Shown here: positions 15,905 through 25,434 of the stretch, piece by piece
Numbering within the stretch: position 1 is the first letter of the stretch
How the letters are laid out: the number at the start of each line of letters is the position of its first letter
Origin: an uncultured Bacteroidales bacterium
GTDB taxonomy: Bacteria; Bacteroidota; Bacteroidia; Bacteroidales; Paludibacteraceae
Assembly: GCA_900319035.1 (NCBI GenBank)
Contig: ONMU01000003.1
Span: 1-64,000 of the forward strand
DNA: 64,000 bases
Direction of reading: 5' to 3'
Translations under genes and position numbers: made by a program
The notes under the pieces: generated by a model
Database searches by the model: none
What the model was told of the DNA's origin: nothing
Seen by the model: only the letters and a program-made list of their open reading frames with translations

Positions 15905-18112
15905 TTATCTCGAATAGGAATATTTAACACGCACCTTGGTGAACATCGAGGTGCTTTCGTTTTGTATGGTTCCCGGTTCCCAAAGAGTCGGGTTATTCTC
16001 TATACTCTCCTTCAACAGGTCGTACAGCAACTCAATTTCCCTTCGGTCGAGAGGAGCTCCTCGGTAGTTTTGCGTACAGGACGAAGCCCCCTTTCCAACT
16101 TGAAGCACCTTGCCATTCGCATCTACCTCCACAAAGAAATCCGCCCAACACTCCAACGAAGTCCAACTCTTCTGCTTCCACAACTTGGAATCCGTAATAC
16201 GGACGTTCTTGCGCAGGTATTTATTCAGCGCTTTCTCTTTACCCGGATACGAAGGCTGCACGAACTCGGTCGTCGGATTTCCCTGCTTGTCATAATAGAT
16301 ACAGATATCATCTTTGTCCTCATTTTTAACAGGTATGGACATCATTTTCAGTCGTCCGTCGGGGTAATAATGCCACACAGTATCCCAAGCTGCGCCTTTT
16401 CGGTTCTTGAGCCGAACCATTTCCATCTTGGGCACTTCGTTCGCATCATAATGGATCGTGCGGCTGACCGTATCGTTGACGAACTGCTCGGTATAGCATT
16501 TCTTGTTATTCTTATAATAGGTAAACCATCCTTCTTTGATTTTCTTGCCAAAATCATTCTCCATATAACTCTGACGAGCGATCAGCTCTCTACTCTTTTT
16601 ATCGAAGCAACAGAGAACCGTTGTATCGCCGTGCTCCTCTACCGTTCCAACGAATGAACAGGTATCTGTCGAAACGAACGAATAAAGGCGGGTATCGATC
16701 CAACGGATACCACTATAGGTGGTGTAAGAAGATTGCATATTATACATCGGAAGCGTATCGCTGCTACTCATATACTCCATCGGGTTATAGGTCACATAGC
16801 GGAAGACGGAGGATTGAACCGGATGTCCGTTAATCGTAGCCGGAGACCAAAGAGGTTCGTCCTTAAAGTCCATATGGGTCAGAAACGTACCATCTTTAGC
16901 AAACACAGAGGCAGAGCATGTTCCGACTGTATCTACCGTAACATGGAGTGCAAACACTTCGTGGGTGAATAACCTATTATAGCGGAAACTCTTATTGAAA
17001 CAAGCATCGAATTTCTCCGGCTCATCAAGAAGCATAGCCTCCACTAACTCTCCATCGCTACCATCCTCATTATAGACAGACCGCACTTCCTGAGGAGTAC
17101 CGAAATGCTCATTACGAATGCTGACCTTGCCGGACGGATAAAACTGCATCTCCGTAATATCCTTATTATTTTTGAATAGATAGATACGCTCCTTTTTTCC
17201 CTCAGCATCATACCAAATGACCCGTTTCAGAAAACCACTAACAATAATCTCGCTGCAATACGGAATAAAATTTTGCAAATACACCTGCTCGCCTTCTAAA
17301 GCCAACGAGTTTTCGGCAGCATTATAGAGATACCTCTCTCTCTTGATGAAACTTCGCTTCCCTTCATCCTTATATAACACGAACATGGTATCTTCTCTCA
17401 TATGGATTTCTGCTGTGATCGTTGAGTGCTCATAGACATGCGCGTTTATGAATCCCAAGTTCGGGCTGATTATCATACCATTAGGTGCCAAAATGGGTTT
17501 GGAATCTTTCTCACGCTTCACAGGGAACACCTCACCGTCCGTAAACGATCCCATTTTCCGCTTCTCTTGCGTCTCTTGCTTCACTTCCGGCTTTGTGGTC
17601 ATTGTTTTTTGAGACACTGGTTTCGATTGTTTCTTGGCAGACGATTTATCATCGTCCAATTTAAAACTAATCGGCAAAGTATACCTTGTTCTCACCGGCT
17701 CATTTCTTTGCTTTCCCGGTTTCCATTTCGGCATCATTTTAATGACGCGAATAGCTTCTCTGTCCAAGGACAAATCTCCGCCAGATATGGCTGCTCTAAC
17801 GTCAGTAATAGATCCGTCTTTCTCCACAATAAACTGACAAACAACCCGACCGTAAATGCCGTTTTCCTTCGCAATAGACGGGTACTTCACGTTTTCCGCT
17901 AAAAAAGCACGAAGCGAATTTGCTCCACCGGGGAATTCCGGCATTTGCTCCACTACCTTATAAATGACATCTTCTTTATCGGCAACCTGTTGTGCAATCA
18001 AAAGGTCATTCTTTTCAGCTTCCTTTGCTGCCAAACTGTCTTGCGGAGAAACCTCCTGTGCCGTTACCATCATCGGCATCAGAATGATCAGAAAAAATAA
18101 AAGTTTTTTCAT
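15905..18112 (-). CDS. Large secreted TonB C-terminal-domain protein with repetitive tail
   Basis: The 735-residue protein has a signal peptide (MKKLLFFLIILMPMMVTAQ). It then carries a complete TonB_C-type domain at about residues 50-150: MPEFPGGANSLRAFLAENV, IVEKDGSITDVRA, VIKMMPKWKPGKQRNEPV, and YTLPISFKL. Unlike classical TonB it has no N-terminal membrane anchor and the domain is N-terminal. The remaining ~550 residues contain toxin-antitoxin-like/MORN-like 'Y.DG....' units (YYPDGRLKMMSIP, YNEDGSDGELVEAM, YYDKQGNPTTEF). Energy transduction or structural roles are possible; the function is unknown. The promoter is 84-120 bases upstream. Confidence 0.75.
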   Translation of the reverse strand: MKKLLFFLIILMPMMVTAQEVSPQDSLAAKEAEKNDLLIAQQVADKEDVIYKVVEQMPEFPGGANSLRAFLAENVKYPSIAKENGIYGRVVCQFIVEKDGSITDVRAAISGGDLSLDREAIRVIKMMPKWKPGKQRNEPVRTRYTLPISFKLDDDKSSAKKQSKPVSQKTMTTKPEVKQETQEKRKMGSFTDGEVFPVKREKDSKPILAPNGMIISPNLGFINAHVYEHSTITAEIHMREDTMFVLYKDEGKRSFIKRERYLYNAAENSLALEGEQVYLQNFIPYCSEIIVSGFLKRVIWYDAEGKKERIYLFKNNKDITEMQFYPSGKVSIRNEHFGTPQEVRSVYNEDGSDGELVEAMLLDEPEKFDACFNKSFRYNRLFTHEVFALHVTVDTVGTCSASVFAKDGTFLTHMDFKDEPLWSPATINGHPVQSSVFRYVTYNPMEYMSSSDTLPMYNMQSSYTTYSGIRWIDTRLYSFVSTDTCSFVGTVEEHGDTTVLCCFDKKSRELIARQSYMENDFGKKIKEGWFTYYKNNKKCYTEQFVNDTVSRTIHYDANEVPKMEMVRLKNRKGAAWDTVWHYYPDGRLKMMSIPVKNEDKDDICIYYDKQGNPTTEFVQPSYPGKEKALNKYLRKNVRITDSKLWKQKSWTSLECWADFFVEVDANGKVLQVGKGASSCTQNYRGAPLDRREIELLYDLLKESIENNPTLWEPGTIQNESTSMFTKVRVKYSYSR

Positions 18113-18195
18113 GTTGATATTAAAAGTTAAAAGTTACAAAATCGCCTCGATCGTTCGCTGTCTGATTCACCGTCTCAACAGCTTTCCGATTTCGG

Positions 18196-18231
18196 CTGCA
18201 AATTTACAAATATTTTTTGACATATGCAAAC
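18196..18231 (-). promoter_or_regulatory. Promoter for the TonB-domain operon
   Basis: On the minus strand: -33 TTTGCATATGTCAAA and -7 TTGTAAATTTGCAG, 84 bases upstream of the TonB-domain start codon. The intervening leader includes two 7-nt AAAAGTT words (18120-18136). Confidence 0.8.
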
Positions 18232-18232
18232 A

Positions 18233-19066
18233 TTACGTCAAAATTTTGTAAAATTCCTCTCTTTGAGGGCGTGGAAAGGATGAGAGGGTGAGCGGATGAG
18301 AGGATGAGAGGGAAAGGGCGTTGAGGGGATACGTGCGGCGGGAACGGAGAGGACGAGGATTAATGGGCACGAAGGAGACGTCCTCGGGTGTCGGGAGGGA
18401 GGGCTCTGCGGTGGGTTGCGCGGCGAGGGAAGGCTCGGCGAGACTGCGCCGAGAAGTGGACAGCACAGTGTGGGGACGATCGGCAGGAAGGGACTCCGCG
18501 CTTACGCACGGAGCACTCAACAAAGACTGCTCAGAAGTGGGTTGCTGGGCATCAATGGTAGCGGTTTCTACGGCTTGTTGGGTGGCGGATTTGAGGTCGC
18601 GGAAGATGGAGACGTAGACGTATTGATAGAAACGGGTATAGGGTTTGAGACCGGGTTCCGGTTTTGCACCACCTTTGACTACGTGGAAATAATGATGGAA
18701 GAAACGGAGTCTCCATTCGATGCCTTCCGGTGAGTAGTCGTGTTCGAGAGCGTGAGCGAGTTTTTGGGCGGTTTTGATGAGTTCGCGGTTAGCGATACAG
18801 GCTGCTGACCACGTCTTGGGGAAATGGTACGTATAGAGTTGGTGCAAGCCGCCAAAACGCGGCACACGGCGGACGATGATGTGCTTGCGGTATTTTTGGC
18901 CTATTTTGTGGGAATTCATCATTCCGCAGTAATAATTGATGCCATCAATGGGATATAAATAGCGAACACCACGGGCGTGAACCTTGGAAACCGCGGGAGA
19001 AGGCACCTCTTGGAAAAGGGTGCTTGTTAAAGTTAAAAATATGGTTGTTTTTAGATGCTTTGGCAT
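18233..19066 (-). CDS. Unknown protein with basic N-terminal domain and low-complexity C-terminus
   Basis: The 277-residue product reads MPKHLKTTIFLTLTST, then a compact region rich in Tyr, His, Arg and Lys (RYLYPIDGINYYCGMMNSHK, RKHIIVRRVPRFGG, WRLRFFHHYFHVVKGG, about residues 33-165). From about residue 175 it is Ser/Pro/Ala-rich and probably disordered. I do not recognise a family. The last codons (LSLSSSHPLTLSSFPRP) are written by five 8-nt repeat units at 18278-18317, and a related array lies in its 5' leader. Nucleotide composition of the tail is G-rich and unlike its neighbours. It may be a nucleic-acid-binding protein, judging only from charge. Confidence 0.55.
   Translation of the reverse strand: MPKHLKTTIFLTLTSTLFQEVPSPAVSKVHARGVRYLYPIDGINYYCGMMNSHKIGQKYRKHIIVRRVPRFGGLHQLYTYHFPKTWSAACIANRELIKTAQKLAHALEHDYSPEGIEWRLRFFHHYFHVVKGGAKPEPGLKPYTRFYQYVYVSIFRDLKSATQQAVETATIDAQQPTSEQSLLSAPCVSAESLPADRPHTVLSTSRRSLAEPSLAAQPTAEPSLPTPEDVSFVPINPRPLRSRRTYPLNALSLSSSHPLTLSSFPRPQREEFYKILT
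18278..18317. repeat. 8-nt array (GGATGAGA-like x5) inside a coding end
   Basis: Units GGATGAGA, GGGTGAGC, GGATGAGA, GGATGAGA, GGGAAAGG. On the coding (minus) strand they read as Ser/Leu/Pro-rich residues. The unit is closely related to the array at 19184-19220 in the leader of the same gene. Confidence 0.8.
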
Positions 19067-19183
19067 TGGCTGTAAATCGTTGTATATGTGATTATTATGG
19101 TTGTATTATAATTAGCATGGTCTAGGATGCCTCCTTTCCGGTCTCGATCCGCTCTGTATCCGGTCTCGGGCAGAGCCCTTGAA

Positions 19184-19220
19184 GTGGGTTAGTGGGTGAG
19201 AGGGTTAGAGGATGAGAGGA
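19184..19220. repeat. 8-nt array (GTGGGTTA/GAGGATGA)
   Basis: Units GTGGGTTA, GTGGGTGA, GAGGGTTA, GAGGATGA, GAGGA in the leader between promoter and start of the unknown gene. The words match the array in that gene's 3' end. Confidence 0.75.
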
Positions 19221-19233
19221 ATCCTGAAATCGG

Positions 19234-19268
19234 GTGCAAAGATACGCATTTTTTTTGATATATGCAAA
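19234..19268 (-). promoter_or_regulatory. Promoter for the unknown gene at 18233-19066
   Basis: On the minus strand: -33 TTTGCATATATCAA and -7 GCGTATCTTTGCAC. It leaves a leader of about 165 bases that holds the 8-nt array. Confidence 0.75.
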
Positions 19269-19454
19269 TTTTGGGGCTTGGAAAAGTCAGAATAATGAGA
19301 TTTTCGGGGCGGAAAGGGGATTTGGAGGTGTTTTAGTCGGGATCAGATCCCGACGCAAGGGACAAAGAAGAGCGGCAAATACTATTTGCCTGTAAAAGAA
19401 GAAAGAGGAAAAAGGGAACAAGGCGGGGGAAAACTGCCGCAAATATGCGACAGA

Positions 19455-19482
19455 AATGAAAAATGAAAAATGAAAAATGAAA
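19455..19482. repeat. 7-nt tandem array (AATGAAA x4)
   Basis: Four exact units of AATGAAA upstream of the lysS promoter, each containing TGA on the plus strand. Unlike most arrays it does not abut a stop codon in the same direction. Confidence 0.85.
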
Positions 19483-19530
19483 AAACAATCGGCAATTAGG
19501 TACGTTTTTTTTATTATTTTAATAAAAAGT

Positions 19531-19564
19531 TTGCATATGTCAAATAATTTTAGTACCTTTGCAC
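19531..19564 (+). promoter_or_regulatory. Promoter for lysS
   Basis: -33 TTGCATATGTCAAA (19531-19544) and -7 TAGTACCTTTGCAC (19551-19564), 36 bases upstream of the ATG at 19600. Confidence 0.88.
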
Positions 19565-19599
19565 CCTCAAATGTTTTGAACGATAAAAAACAACATTAT

Positions 19600-21171
19600 A
19601 TGGAATTAAGTGAACAAGAAATTGTACGCCGACAGAGTTTGCAGACGATGCGCGAAATGGGCATCGATCCCTACCCTGCGGCTGAGTATGAAGTAACCGG
19701 TTATTCAACCGAAATCAAAGCCGGATTTGTAGATGACGACAATGTACAAAGGGACAAAGTACAATGTACAAAGGAATGGCATACAGGAGACACCGTGCGT
19801 ATTGCCGGACGACTGATGTCCAAACGTATCATGGGCAAGGCTTCTTTCATCGAGATCCAAGACTCCAAAGGACGTATTCAAGTGTATGTATCGAGAGATG
19901 ACATACAAGCACCTGTAGCCGAAGGCGAACAGCCGACGACTGTAGAGCAACAGATGTACAACGTGGTATTCAAGAAACTGCTCGATATCGGCGATTTCAT
20001 CGGTATCGAGGGATTCGTTTTCCGCACACAGATGGGCGAGATCTCCGTACATGCCAAGAAACTGACGGTGCTTGCCAAGAGTCTTCGTCCGCTGCCGATC
20101 GTGAAATACAAAGATGGTGTAGCTTATGACGGATTCAATGATCCGGAGCAGCGTTACCGTCAGCGTTACGTGGACCTCGTGGTGAACGATGGTGTCAAAG
20201 ACACGTTCCTCAAACGCGCTACTATCCTGCGCACCATGCGTCAGGTGTTTGACGAGGCAGGTTATACCGAGGTAGAGACCCCGATCCTGCAGCAGATAGC
20301 CGGAGGTGCTTCGGCTCGTCCGTTCATCACGCATCATAATTCGCTCGACGTAGATATGTACCTACGTATTGCGACAGAGCTCTATCTAAAGCGACTGATC
20401 GTCGGTGGTTTTGAGGGTGTGTATGAGATCGGCCGTAACTTCCGCAACGAGGGAATGGACCGCAGCCACAACCCTGAGTTTACCTGCATGGAGCTCTATG
20501 TACAGTACAAAGACTACAACTGGATGATGAGCTTCACGGAGCAGCTGTTGGAGAAGATCGCGATAGCTGTGAACGGCACGACCAAAGTGCAGATAGGCGA
20601 CCATGAGGTGGATTTCAAAGCTCCATACCGCCGTCTGCCTATTCTGGATGCCATCAAAGAGAAGACCGGTCTGGATTTGGCTTCGATGAGCGAGGACGAG
20701 ATCCGCGTTGAGGCAAAGAAACTCGGTGTGGAAGATACCGAGCACATGGGCAAAGGTAAGCTCATTGACGAGATCTTCGGCGAGACTTGCGAGGGTTCGT
20801 TCATTCAGCCGACTTTCATAACCGATTACCCTGTTGAGATGAGCCCGCTGACGAAGATGCACCGCTCCAAACCCGGTCTGACCGAGCGTTTTGAGCTGAT
20901 GGTGAACGGCAAAGAGTTAGCAAACGCTTATTCGGAGCTGAACGACCCGATTGACCAATACAACCGTTTCGTAGAGCAGATGAAGCTTGCGGACAAGGGT
21001 GACGACGAAGCTATGGTCATTGATCACGACTTCATGCGCGCGTTAGAATATGGTATGCCGCCGACCTCGGGTATCGGTATCGGTATCGACCGTCTGGCTA
21101 TCCTCATGACCGGACAGCCAACCATCCAAGAGGTTCTGCTCTTCCCGACGATGAAACCGGAAGTCAATTAA
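19600..21171 (+). CDS. lysS: Lysine--tRNA ligase (class II) with an inserted repeat-coded segment
   Basis: The 523-residue product starts at MELSEQEIVRRQ, just after a clear promoter; the longer frame runs through the promoter. It charges tRNA-Lys. It has an N-terminal OB-fold anticodon-binding domain (about 40-160), then the catalytic core with motif 1 (AGYTEVETPIL), motif 2 (NFRNEGMDRSHNPEFTCME) and motif 3 (GIGIGIDRLAILMTG). Residues 48-59, NVQRDKVQCTKE, are encoded by a 34-nt repeat element and lie between KAGFVDDD and TVRIAGRLMS, where homologues as I recall them have only a short link. The insertion is in frame and all core motifs are intact. The same element follows the stop codon. Confidence 0.95.
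   Translation: MELSEQEIVRRQSLQTMREMGIDPYPAAEYEVTGYSTEIKAGFVDDDNVQRDKVQCTKEWHTGDTVRIAGRLMSKRIMGKASFIEIQDSKGRIQVYVSRDDIQAPVAEGEQPTTVEQQMYNVVFKKLLDIGDFIGIEGFVFRTQMGEISVHAKKLTVLAKSLRPLPIVKYKDGVAYDGFNDPEQRYRQRYVDLVVNDGVKDTFLKRATILRTMRQVFDEAGYTEVETPILQQIAGGASARPFITHHNSLDVDMYLRIATELYLKRLIVGGFEGVYEIGRNFRNEGMDRSHNPEFTCMELYVQYKDYNWMMSFTEQLLEKIAIAVNGTTKVQIGDHEVDFKAPYRRLPILDAIKEKTGLDLASMSEDEIRVEAKKLGVEDTEHMGKGKLIDEIFGETCEGSFIQPTFITDYPVEMSPLTKMHRSKPGLTERFELMVNGKELANAYSELNDPIDQYNRFVEQMKLADKGDDEAMVIDHDFMRALEYGMPPTSGIGIGIDRLAILMTGQPTIQEVLLFPTMKPEVN
19741..19774 (+). repeat. 34-nt GTACAAAG-type element inside lysS
   Basis: Units AATGTAC, AAAGGGAC, AAAGTAC, AATGTAC, AAAGG. It differs at two positions from 21170-21203 and at three from the complement of 51674-51707 in alaS. 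It encodes lysS residues 48-59 and has no stop word in the sense frames. Confidence 0.92.
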
Positions 21172-21203
21172 AGTACAAAGGGACAAAGTACAAAGTACAA
21201 AGG
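21170..21203 (+). repeat. 34-nt GTACAAAG-type element in the lysS-gpsA spacer
   Basis: Units AAAGTAC, AAAGGGAC, AAAGTAC, AAAGTAC, AAAGG. It starts in the lysS stop codon (21169-21171) and ends two bases before the gpsA ATG. Confidence 0.92.
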
Positions 21204-21205
21204 AT

Positions 21206-22195
21206 ATGTATAGAAAAGTAGCCATTTTGGGTTCGGGATCATGGGCAACAGCTTTAGCTAAGATCGTGATGCAAAACCAAAGCGAGATCAACTGGTTTAT
21301 CCGCCGTCAAGAGGTGATCGACGAGTTTATCTCAACCGGCAAGAACCCTTCCTATTTAGGAGCCGCGGAGTTTGACGTGAGCCGTATTCATTTCTCGGCG
21401 GACATCAACCAGACCGTAGCTCAGTCGGACGTACTGATCTTAGCGATCCCTTCTCCATACGTGAAGCAGTCGCTCAATAAGATCCGTCGGGACATGACGC
21501 ATAAGGTGGTTATCTCCGCTGTCAAAGGTATGATTCCGGAGGAGAACATCATCATCACGGACTACCTGCACGACCGTTTCGGCATTGCTATGGAGCAGTT
21601 GGGCGTCATAGCCGGTCCGTGTCACGCAGAGGAGATCGCATTGGAGCGTCTGAGCTATTTGACCATCGGATGCGAGAACCGTCAGAACGCCGAGGTGTGG
21701 GCAAAACTATTCGAGACGCAGTACGTACATACTACTATCTCGAGTGACGTGACCGGTCTGGAGTACAGCTCGGTGATGAAGAATATCTACGCGATTGCAG
21801 CCGGTATGTGTCAAGCGCTTCACTACGGCGATAACTTCCAAGCCGTACTGCTGTCAAACGCTATTCAGGAGATTCAGCGTTTTGCGACAGCGATGAACAA
21901 CGTGCCTCGTGACATCACCGCCTCGGGTTATTTGGGCGATGTGCTCGTCACCGGTTATTCGCAGTTCAGCCGTAACAGGCAGTTCGGTCAGATGCTGGGT
22001 CTGGGCTATTCGGTCAAGGCTGCGCAGATGGAGATGGAGATGATCGCGGAGGGTTATTATGCCACCAAAGCAATCTACATGGCGAACCAACGGATGCGCG
22101 TGTCGCTGCCTATCGTAGATGCCATGTACGAGATCCTGTACAACCGTCAGAAAGCGAAACCGATAATCAAGTCATTAACAACTAAATTACAATAA
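21206..22195 (+). CDS. gpsA: NAD(P)H-dependent glycerol-3-phosphate dehydrogenase
   Basis: The 329-residue enzyme reduces dihydroxyacetone phosphate to sn-glycerol 3-phosphate for phospholipid synthesis. Motifs are the nucleotide-binding [17 protein letters not shown] (about residues 5-21), the catalytic-Lys region [12 protein letters not shown] (about 102-113), [11 protein letters not shown] (about 136-146) and [16 protein letters not shown] (about 187-202, active-site Lys). Its spacer to lysS is entirely a repeat element. It is one base before pgi, so the two are co-transcribed. Confidence 0.95.
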   Translation: MYRKVAILGSGSWATALAKIVMQNQSEINWFIRRQEVIDEFISTGKNPSYLGAAEFDVSRIHFSADINQTVAQSDVLILAIPSPYVKQSLNKIRRDMTHKVVISAVKGMIPEENIIITDYLHDRFGIAMEQLGVIAGPCHAEEIALERLSYLTIGCENRQNAEVWAKLFETQYVHTTISSDVTGLEYSSVMKNIYAIAAGMCQALHYGDNFQAVLLSNAIQEIQRFATAMNNVPRDITASGYLGDVLVTGYSQFSRNRQFGQMLGLGYSVKAAQMEMEMIAEGYYATKAIYMANQRMRVSLPIVDAMYEILYNRQKAKPIIKSLTTKLQ

Positions 22196-22196
22196 T

Positions 22197-23540
22197 ATGC
22201 AAATCTGTCTTAAAAATGCAGCCTCTTTTGTGGACGCTGCTGTCTTGAAACAACTGGAGTCGAAAACCGAAGCCGCTAACTTGCTGTTGGAAAACGGACA
22301 GGGAGCCGGTAATGATTACATCGGATGGGTCCATCTGCCCTCCTCTATCACGGATGAGTTTTTAGCAGAAGTACAGGCATCGGCAGATGAACTTCGCCGT
22401 CGTTGCGAGGTAGTGATCGTAGCCGGTATCGGTGGTTCGTATCTGGGCGCACGAGCTGTCAACGAAGCTTTGGCTTCGTCTTTCGATGCGTTTGTAGCCA
22501 AAGACCGCAAGAACCCGTACGTGGTGTACGCAGGTAACAACATCGGTGAGGATTACTTGGCTGAGTTGATGGAGTTCCTTGCTGACAAACAGTTCGGTAT
22601 CATCAATATCTCCAAGTCGGGTACCACAACCGAGACCGCTTTGGCATTCCGTCTCTTGAAGACCATGCTGGAGAAACAAGTGGGCAAAGAGGAAGCACGC
22701 AAACGTATCGTAGCCGTTACCGACCGTGCGAAAGGTGCTCTCCGCAGCCTCGCGACCAAAGAGGGTTACAAGACTTTCGTCATCCCTGATAATGTCGGTG
22801 GACGTTTCTCTGTTCTCACGCCGGTAGGTCTGCTGCCGATAGCAGTAGCAGGTGGCGACATCAAAGCGCTGGTGAAGGGAGCACAGGATATGGAGAAAGC
22901 CACGGACATCAAAGTACCGTACGCAGAGAACCCGGCTTGCCAGTATGCAGCTATGCGTAACGCCCTCTATCAGAGCGGTAAGAAGATCGAGATCCTCGTG
23001 AACTTCAACCCTAAACTGCACTATTTCTCGGAGTGGTGGAAACAGCTCTACGGCGAGTCCGAGGGTAAGGACCACAAGGCTATTTTCCCGGCTTCCGTAG
23101 ATTTCACGACCGATCTTCACTCAATGGGTCAATGGATCCAAGACGGTGAGCGTACGATCTTCGAGACCGTGATCTCTATTGAGAAAGCCAACAAGACCGT
23201 TCTCGTGCCGATGGACGAAGAGAACCTCGACGGACTCAACTTCCTCGCCGGCAAACGGGTCGATGAGGTCAACAAGATGGCTGAGCTCGGTACGCAACTC
23301 GCTCACGTGGACGGCGGTGTACCGAATATCCATATTACGTTCGAGAAGATTGACGAGTACAACATCGGTCAGTTCATCTATTTCTTCGAGCGTGGATGCG
23401 GTATTTCCGGCTATGTACTGGGTGTCAATCCGTTCAATCAGCCGGGCGTAGAAGCATACAAGAAGAACATGTTCGCTCTGCTCGACAAACCCGGATACGA
23501 GGCTGAGAGCAAAGCAATCAAAGAAAGGCTTGGAAAATGA
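22197..23540 (+). CDS. pgi: Glucose-6-phosphate isomerase
   Basis: The 447-residue enzyme interconverts glucose 6-phosphate and fructose 6-phosphate. It is of the shorter bacterial class (about 450 residues). Visible motifs are [15 protein letters not shown] (about residues 80-94), the sugar-phosphate loop [16 protein letters not shown] (about 137-152), [19 protein letters not shown] (about 204-222) and the C-terminal [13 protein letters not shown] (about 415-427) with the catalytic Lys. It sits one base after gpsA and overlaps the next gene by four bases. Confidence 0.95.
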   Translation: MQICLKNAASFVDAAVLKQLESKTEAANLLLENGQGAGNDYIGWVHLPSSITDEFLAEVQASADELRRRCEVVIVAGIGGSYLGARAVNEALASSFDAFVAKDRKNPYVVYAGNNIGEDYLAELMEFLADKQFGIINISKSGTTTETALAFRLLKTMLEKQVGKEEARKRIVAVTDRAKGALRSLATKEGYKTFVIPDNVGGRFSVLTPVGLLPIAVAGGDIKALVKGAQDMEKATDIKVPYAENPACQYAAMRNALYQSGKKIEILVNFNPKLHYFSEWWKQLYGESEGKDHKAIFPASVDFTTDLHSMGQWIQDGERTIFETVISIEKANKTVLVPMDEENLDGLNFLAGKRVDEVNKMAELGTQLAHVDGGVPNIHITFEKIDEYNIGQFIYFFERGCGISGYVLGVNPFNQPGVEAYKKNMFALLDKPGYEAESKAIKERLGK

Positions 23541-23986
23541 AAAAGATCATTTGTGTTGCGTTAGTGAGCATGTTCTGTCTCACCGCATTTGCACGCGGCA
23601 AACAGCCGGTATCCTTCACTAAGATGCCGGAAGTGCTGCAAACGGAGATCCTGAAGAACTTCACCGAGGATCAGGTACAACTGATCACCAGTGAGAAAAC
23701 AATGCCGAGACATCATAAGTTCGTCTTCCATCTGGCTGACGGTACGAAGCTCGAATATATGTCTATCGGCAAAAAGAAACTCAAGATCCAGTTCCGCGAG
23801 ATCACTAACCCTGCCGGTATCAAACAGGAGTTCGTGCCGGAGAACATACAGAGTTATATTCAGGAGACTTTCCCCAATGCGACCATCACGTCGTATGAAA
23901 AGGAGACCATGAATCAAACCATCGAACTGAATCAGGACATGGTTTTGATCTTCAATAAGAGTGGAAAATTCATCCGCATCGACTGA
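23537..23986 (+). CDS. Secreted PepSY-like (DUF2874) protein
   Basis: The 149-residue product has a signal peptide ([20 protein letters not shown]). Two PepSY-like alpha-beta-beta units follow: [20 protein letters not shown], then [16 protein letters not shown], and [20 protein letters not shown], then [19 protein letters not shown]. This matches the BLIP-like putative periplasmic proteins of Bacteroidales, whose role is unknown. It overlaps the pgi stop by four bases, so it is translated with it. It converges on the T9SS plug gene, which ends at the next base. Confidence 0.75.
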   Translation: MKKIICVALVSMFCLTAFARGKQPVSFTKMPEVLQTEILKNFTEDQVQLITSEKTMPRHHKFVFHLADGTKLEYMSIGKKKLKIQFREITNPAGIKQEFVPENIQSYIQETFPNATITSYEKETMNQTIELNQDMVLIFNKSGKFIRID

Positions 23987-25246
23987 TTAACGAAGGAACG
24001 AAACGCCGACTAATCGGTCATAACGTGCGCCGAAAGGACGCCAATAGACATACACGGCATATTCGTTCTCAGTCTGCCAATAACTACCATCCACACGTTG
24101 GGTGGTAGTTGTTTTTTTATTGGAGATTTGGGATTTGGGTACAAACCAATACTGATAATCGTAGCCGCCCTGCTTCACCAACGAAGCGAGCCAGTAACAC
24201 TTGGTTTCCGGGTCGTACTGCATCCTGTTCCGAAGCCCCATCTCATTATTGAAAAGGTCTCCGCCTACATAGAGCGCGCCATCAAACCAAGGCTGCTCCA
24301 TCGGCAGCGTCCAGTGTACCCACATGTACTCCGCCTCTACATCGCTGTCCTGCGTACGCTCGGCGTTGACTAAGAAACGTCCATCAGCGTCCGCACTATT
24401 GAACATATACCCGTTTGTGCGCAGTTCGTCCGCAAAGAGCATTGCGTGATAGTCGCCCATCTCATAATAGACACGGTCAATACCCGTTCCGGCAAAATAG
24501 GTCGAGAACGCATCGAAATGACGATACTCATTACCGCCCTCAAAGATCAGATCTTTGCATTGCTGGTATTTGAGCCGGTTGCGCTCGATATACGTAGGAC
24601 GGGAGAGCCAAACCTCATTGTCCGTACGGTTGTTCTGTTGTACCAACACGTGCATCTCATTCGGGTCCTTGAGATCGATAGCCGCCGTATTGAGACTAAG
24701 ATCCATCTGCTGGTAACGCCCGTTGATCTCTATATCCGTATGACTATAGACGTTCGCCTCTACTTTGACAGCCGGTTCTACTACACTACACTGTATCTCG
24801 GCGATCTTGTTCTCCGGATCACCGTCCTCATAGACCGTCAGCAGATAATTACCGCTTTTGGTGATCACCATCTCGGGGTTTGGGAAGGCGAACCGGTAAT
24901 GGGTATATTCGCGGCTCGTATTGATGGAATGCTCATAGTCGGTGATGTCCTGCGTAGTGAACCCGCGCAGATACTCACCGGAGAGAATGTCGCTCTCCTT
25001 GGACCAATTGGCGTTCATATGCTTCACCGAAAACGTATAGAAATGTACGTCATGACTCATCTCGTCGAACGAAATATGGAGCACATTTTCGGGATCAGAT
25101 CCGTCCAATTCGTTCTCCATGAGCGTCAGACACGTACGCGCGACGCGCAACGTGCGCACGCGTTCATTATAGATATGCGTGTGGGTTTGCGCGCTTATCC
25201 CAAGCGTTAGGGATAAAAAAATCACTATTAATGCACTTTTTTTCAC
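23987..25246 (-). CDS. Type IX secretion system plug protein (DUF5103)
   Basis: The product has 419 residues when started at the GTG whose complement is at 25244-25246, giving a proper signal peptide (VKKSALIVIFLSLTLGISAQ). The only in-frame ATG is 63 bases further upstream and would put the tRNA promoter inside the gene. The body contains the DUF5103 features HISFDEMSHDVHFYTFSVKH, LSGEYLRGFTTQDITDYEHS, RFAFPNPEMVITKSGNYLL and an N-terminal IYNERVRTLRV. Proteins of this family plug the SprA translocon of the type IX system in the outer membrane. The presence implies a working T9SS elsewhere in the genome. Confidence 0.85.
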   Translation of the reverse strand: MKKSALIVIFLSLTLGISAQTHTHIYNERVRTLRVARTCLTLMENELDGSDPENVLHISFDEMSHDVHFYTFSVKHMNANWSKESDILSGEYLRGFTTQDITDYEHSINTSREYTHYRFAFPNPEMVITKSGNYLLTVYEDGDPENKIAEIQCSVVEPAVKVEANVYSHTDIEINGRYQQMDLSLNTAAIDLKDPNEMHVLVQQNNRTDNEVWLSRPTYIERNRLKYQQCKDLIFEGGNEYRHFDAFSTYFAGTGIDRVYYEMGDYHAMLFADELRTNGYMFNSADADGRFLVNAERTQDSDVEAEYMWVHWTLPMEQPWFDGALYVGGDLFNNEMGLRNRMQYDPETKCYWLASLVKQGGYDYQYWFVPKSQISNKKTTTTQRVDGSYWQTENEYAVYVYWRPFGARYDRLVGVSFLR

Positions 25247-25253
25247 AAAATAT

Positions 25254-25287
25254 TTGCGTATGTCAAAAAAATGTAGTACCTTTGCAC
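25254..25287 (+). promoter_or_regulatory. Promoter for tRNA-Thr
   Basis: -33 TTGCGTATGTCAAA (25254-25267) and -7 TAGTACCTTTGCAC (25274-25287), 18 bases before the mature tRNA. Confidence 0.85.
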
Positions 25288-25304
25288 CCGTTTTCAAAAA
25301 TAAT

Positions 25305-25377
<73 letters not shown>

Positions 25378-25381
25378 CTGG

Positions 25382-25408
25382 AAAAAACGTCCTTCGGGGC
25401 GTTTTTTT
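25382..25408 (+). terminator. Terminator of tRNA-Thr
   Basis: Stem AAAAAACG / CGTTTTTT around a CC-TTCG-GG tetraloop helix, ending in a T run to 25408. Confidence 0.88.
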
Positions 25409-25434
25409 CACTTCCAGGGCCTCGAAGCCGGGGG

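Larger units (their letters stand above)
19067..19599. other. 533-base intergenic region between divergent genes
   Basis: The region contains the leader and promoter of the unknown minus-strand gene, a direct repeat of CCGGTCTCG (about 19130-19170), an 8-nt array (19184-19220), a 7-nt array (19455-19482) and the lysS promoter. No convincing gene, tRNA or riboswitch is visible in the remainder (19270-19450). Confidence 0.7.

Noticed and set aside
24446..25210. A 254-codon plus-strand ORF opposite the T9SS plug gene
   Set aside because: Antisense shadow without recognisable features; the minus-strand frame has a signal peptide and family motifs.
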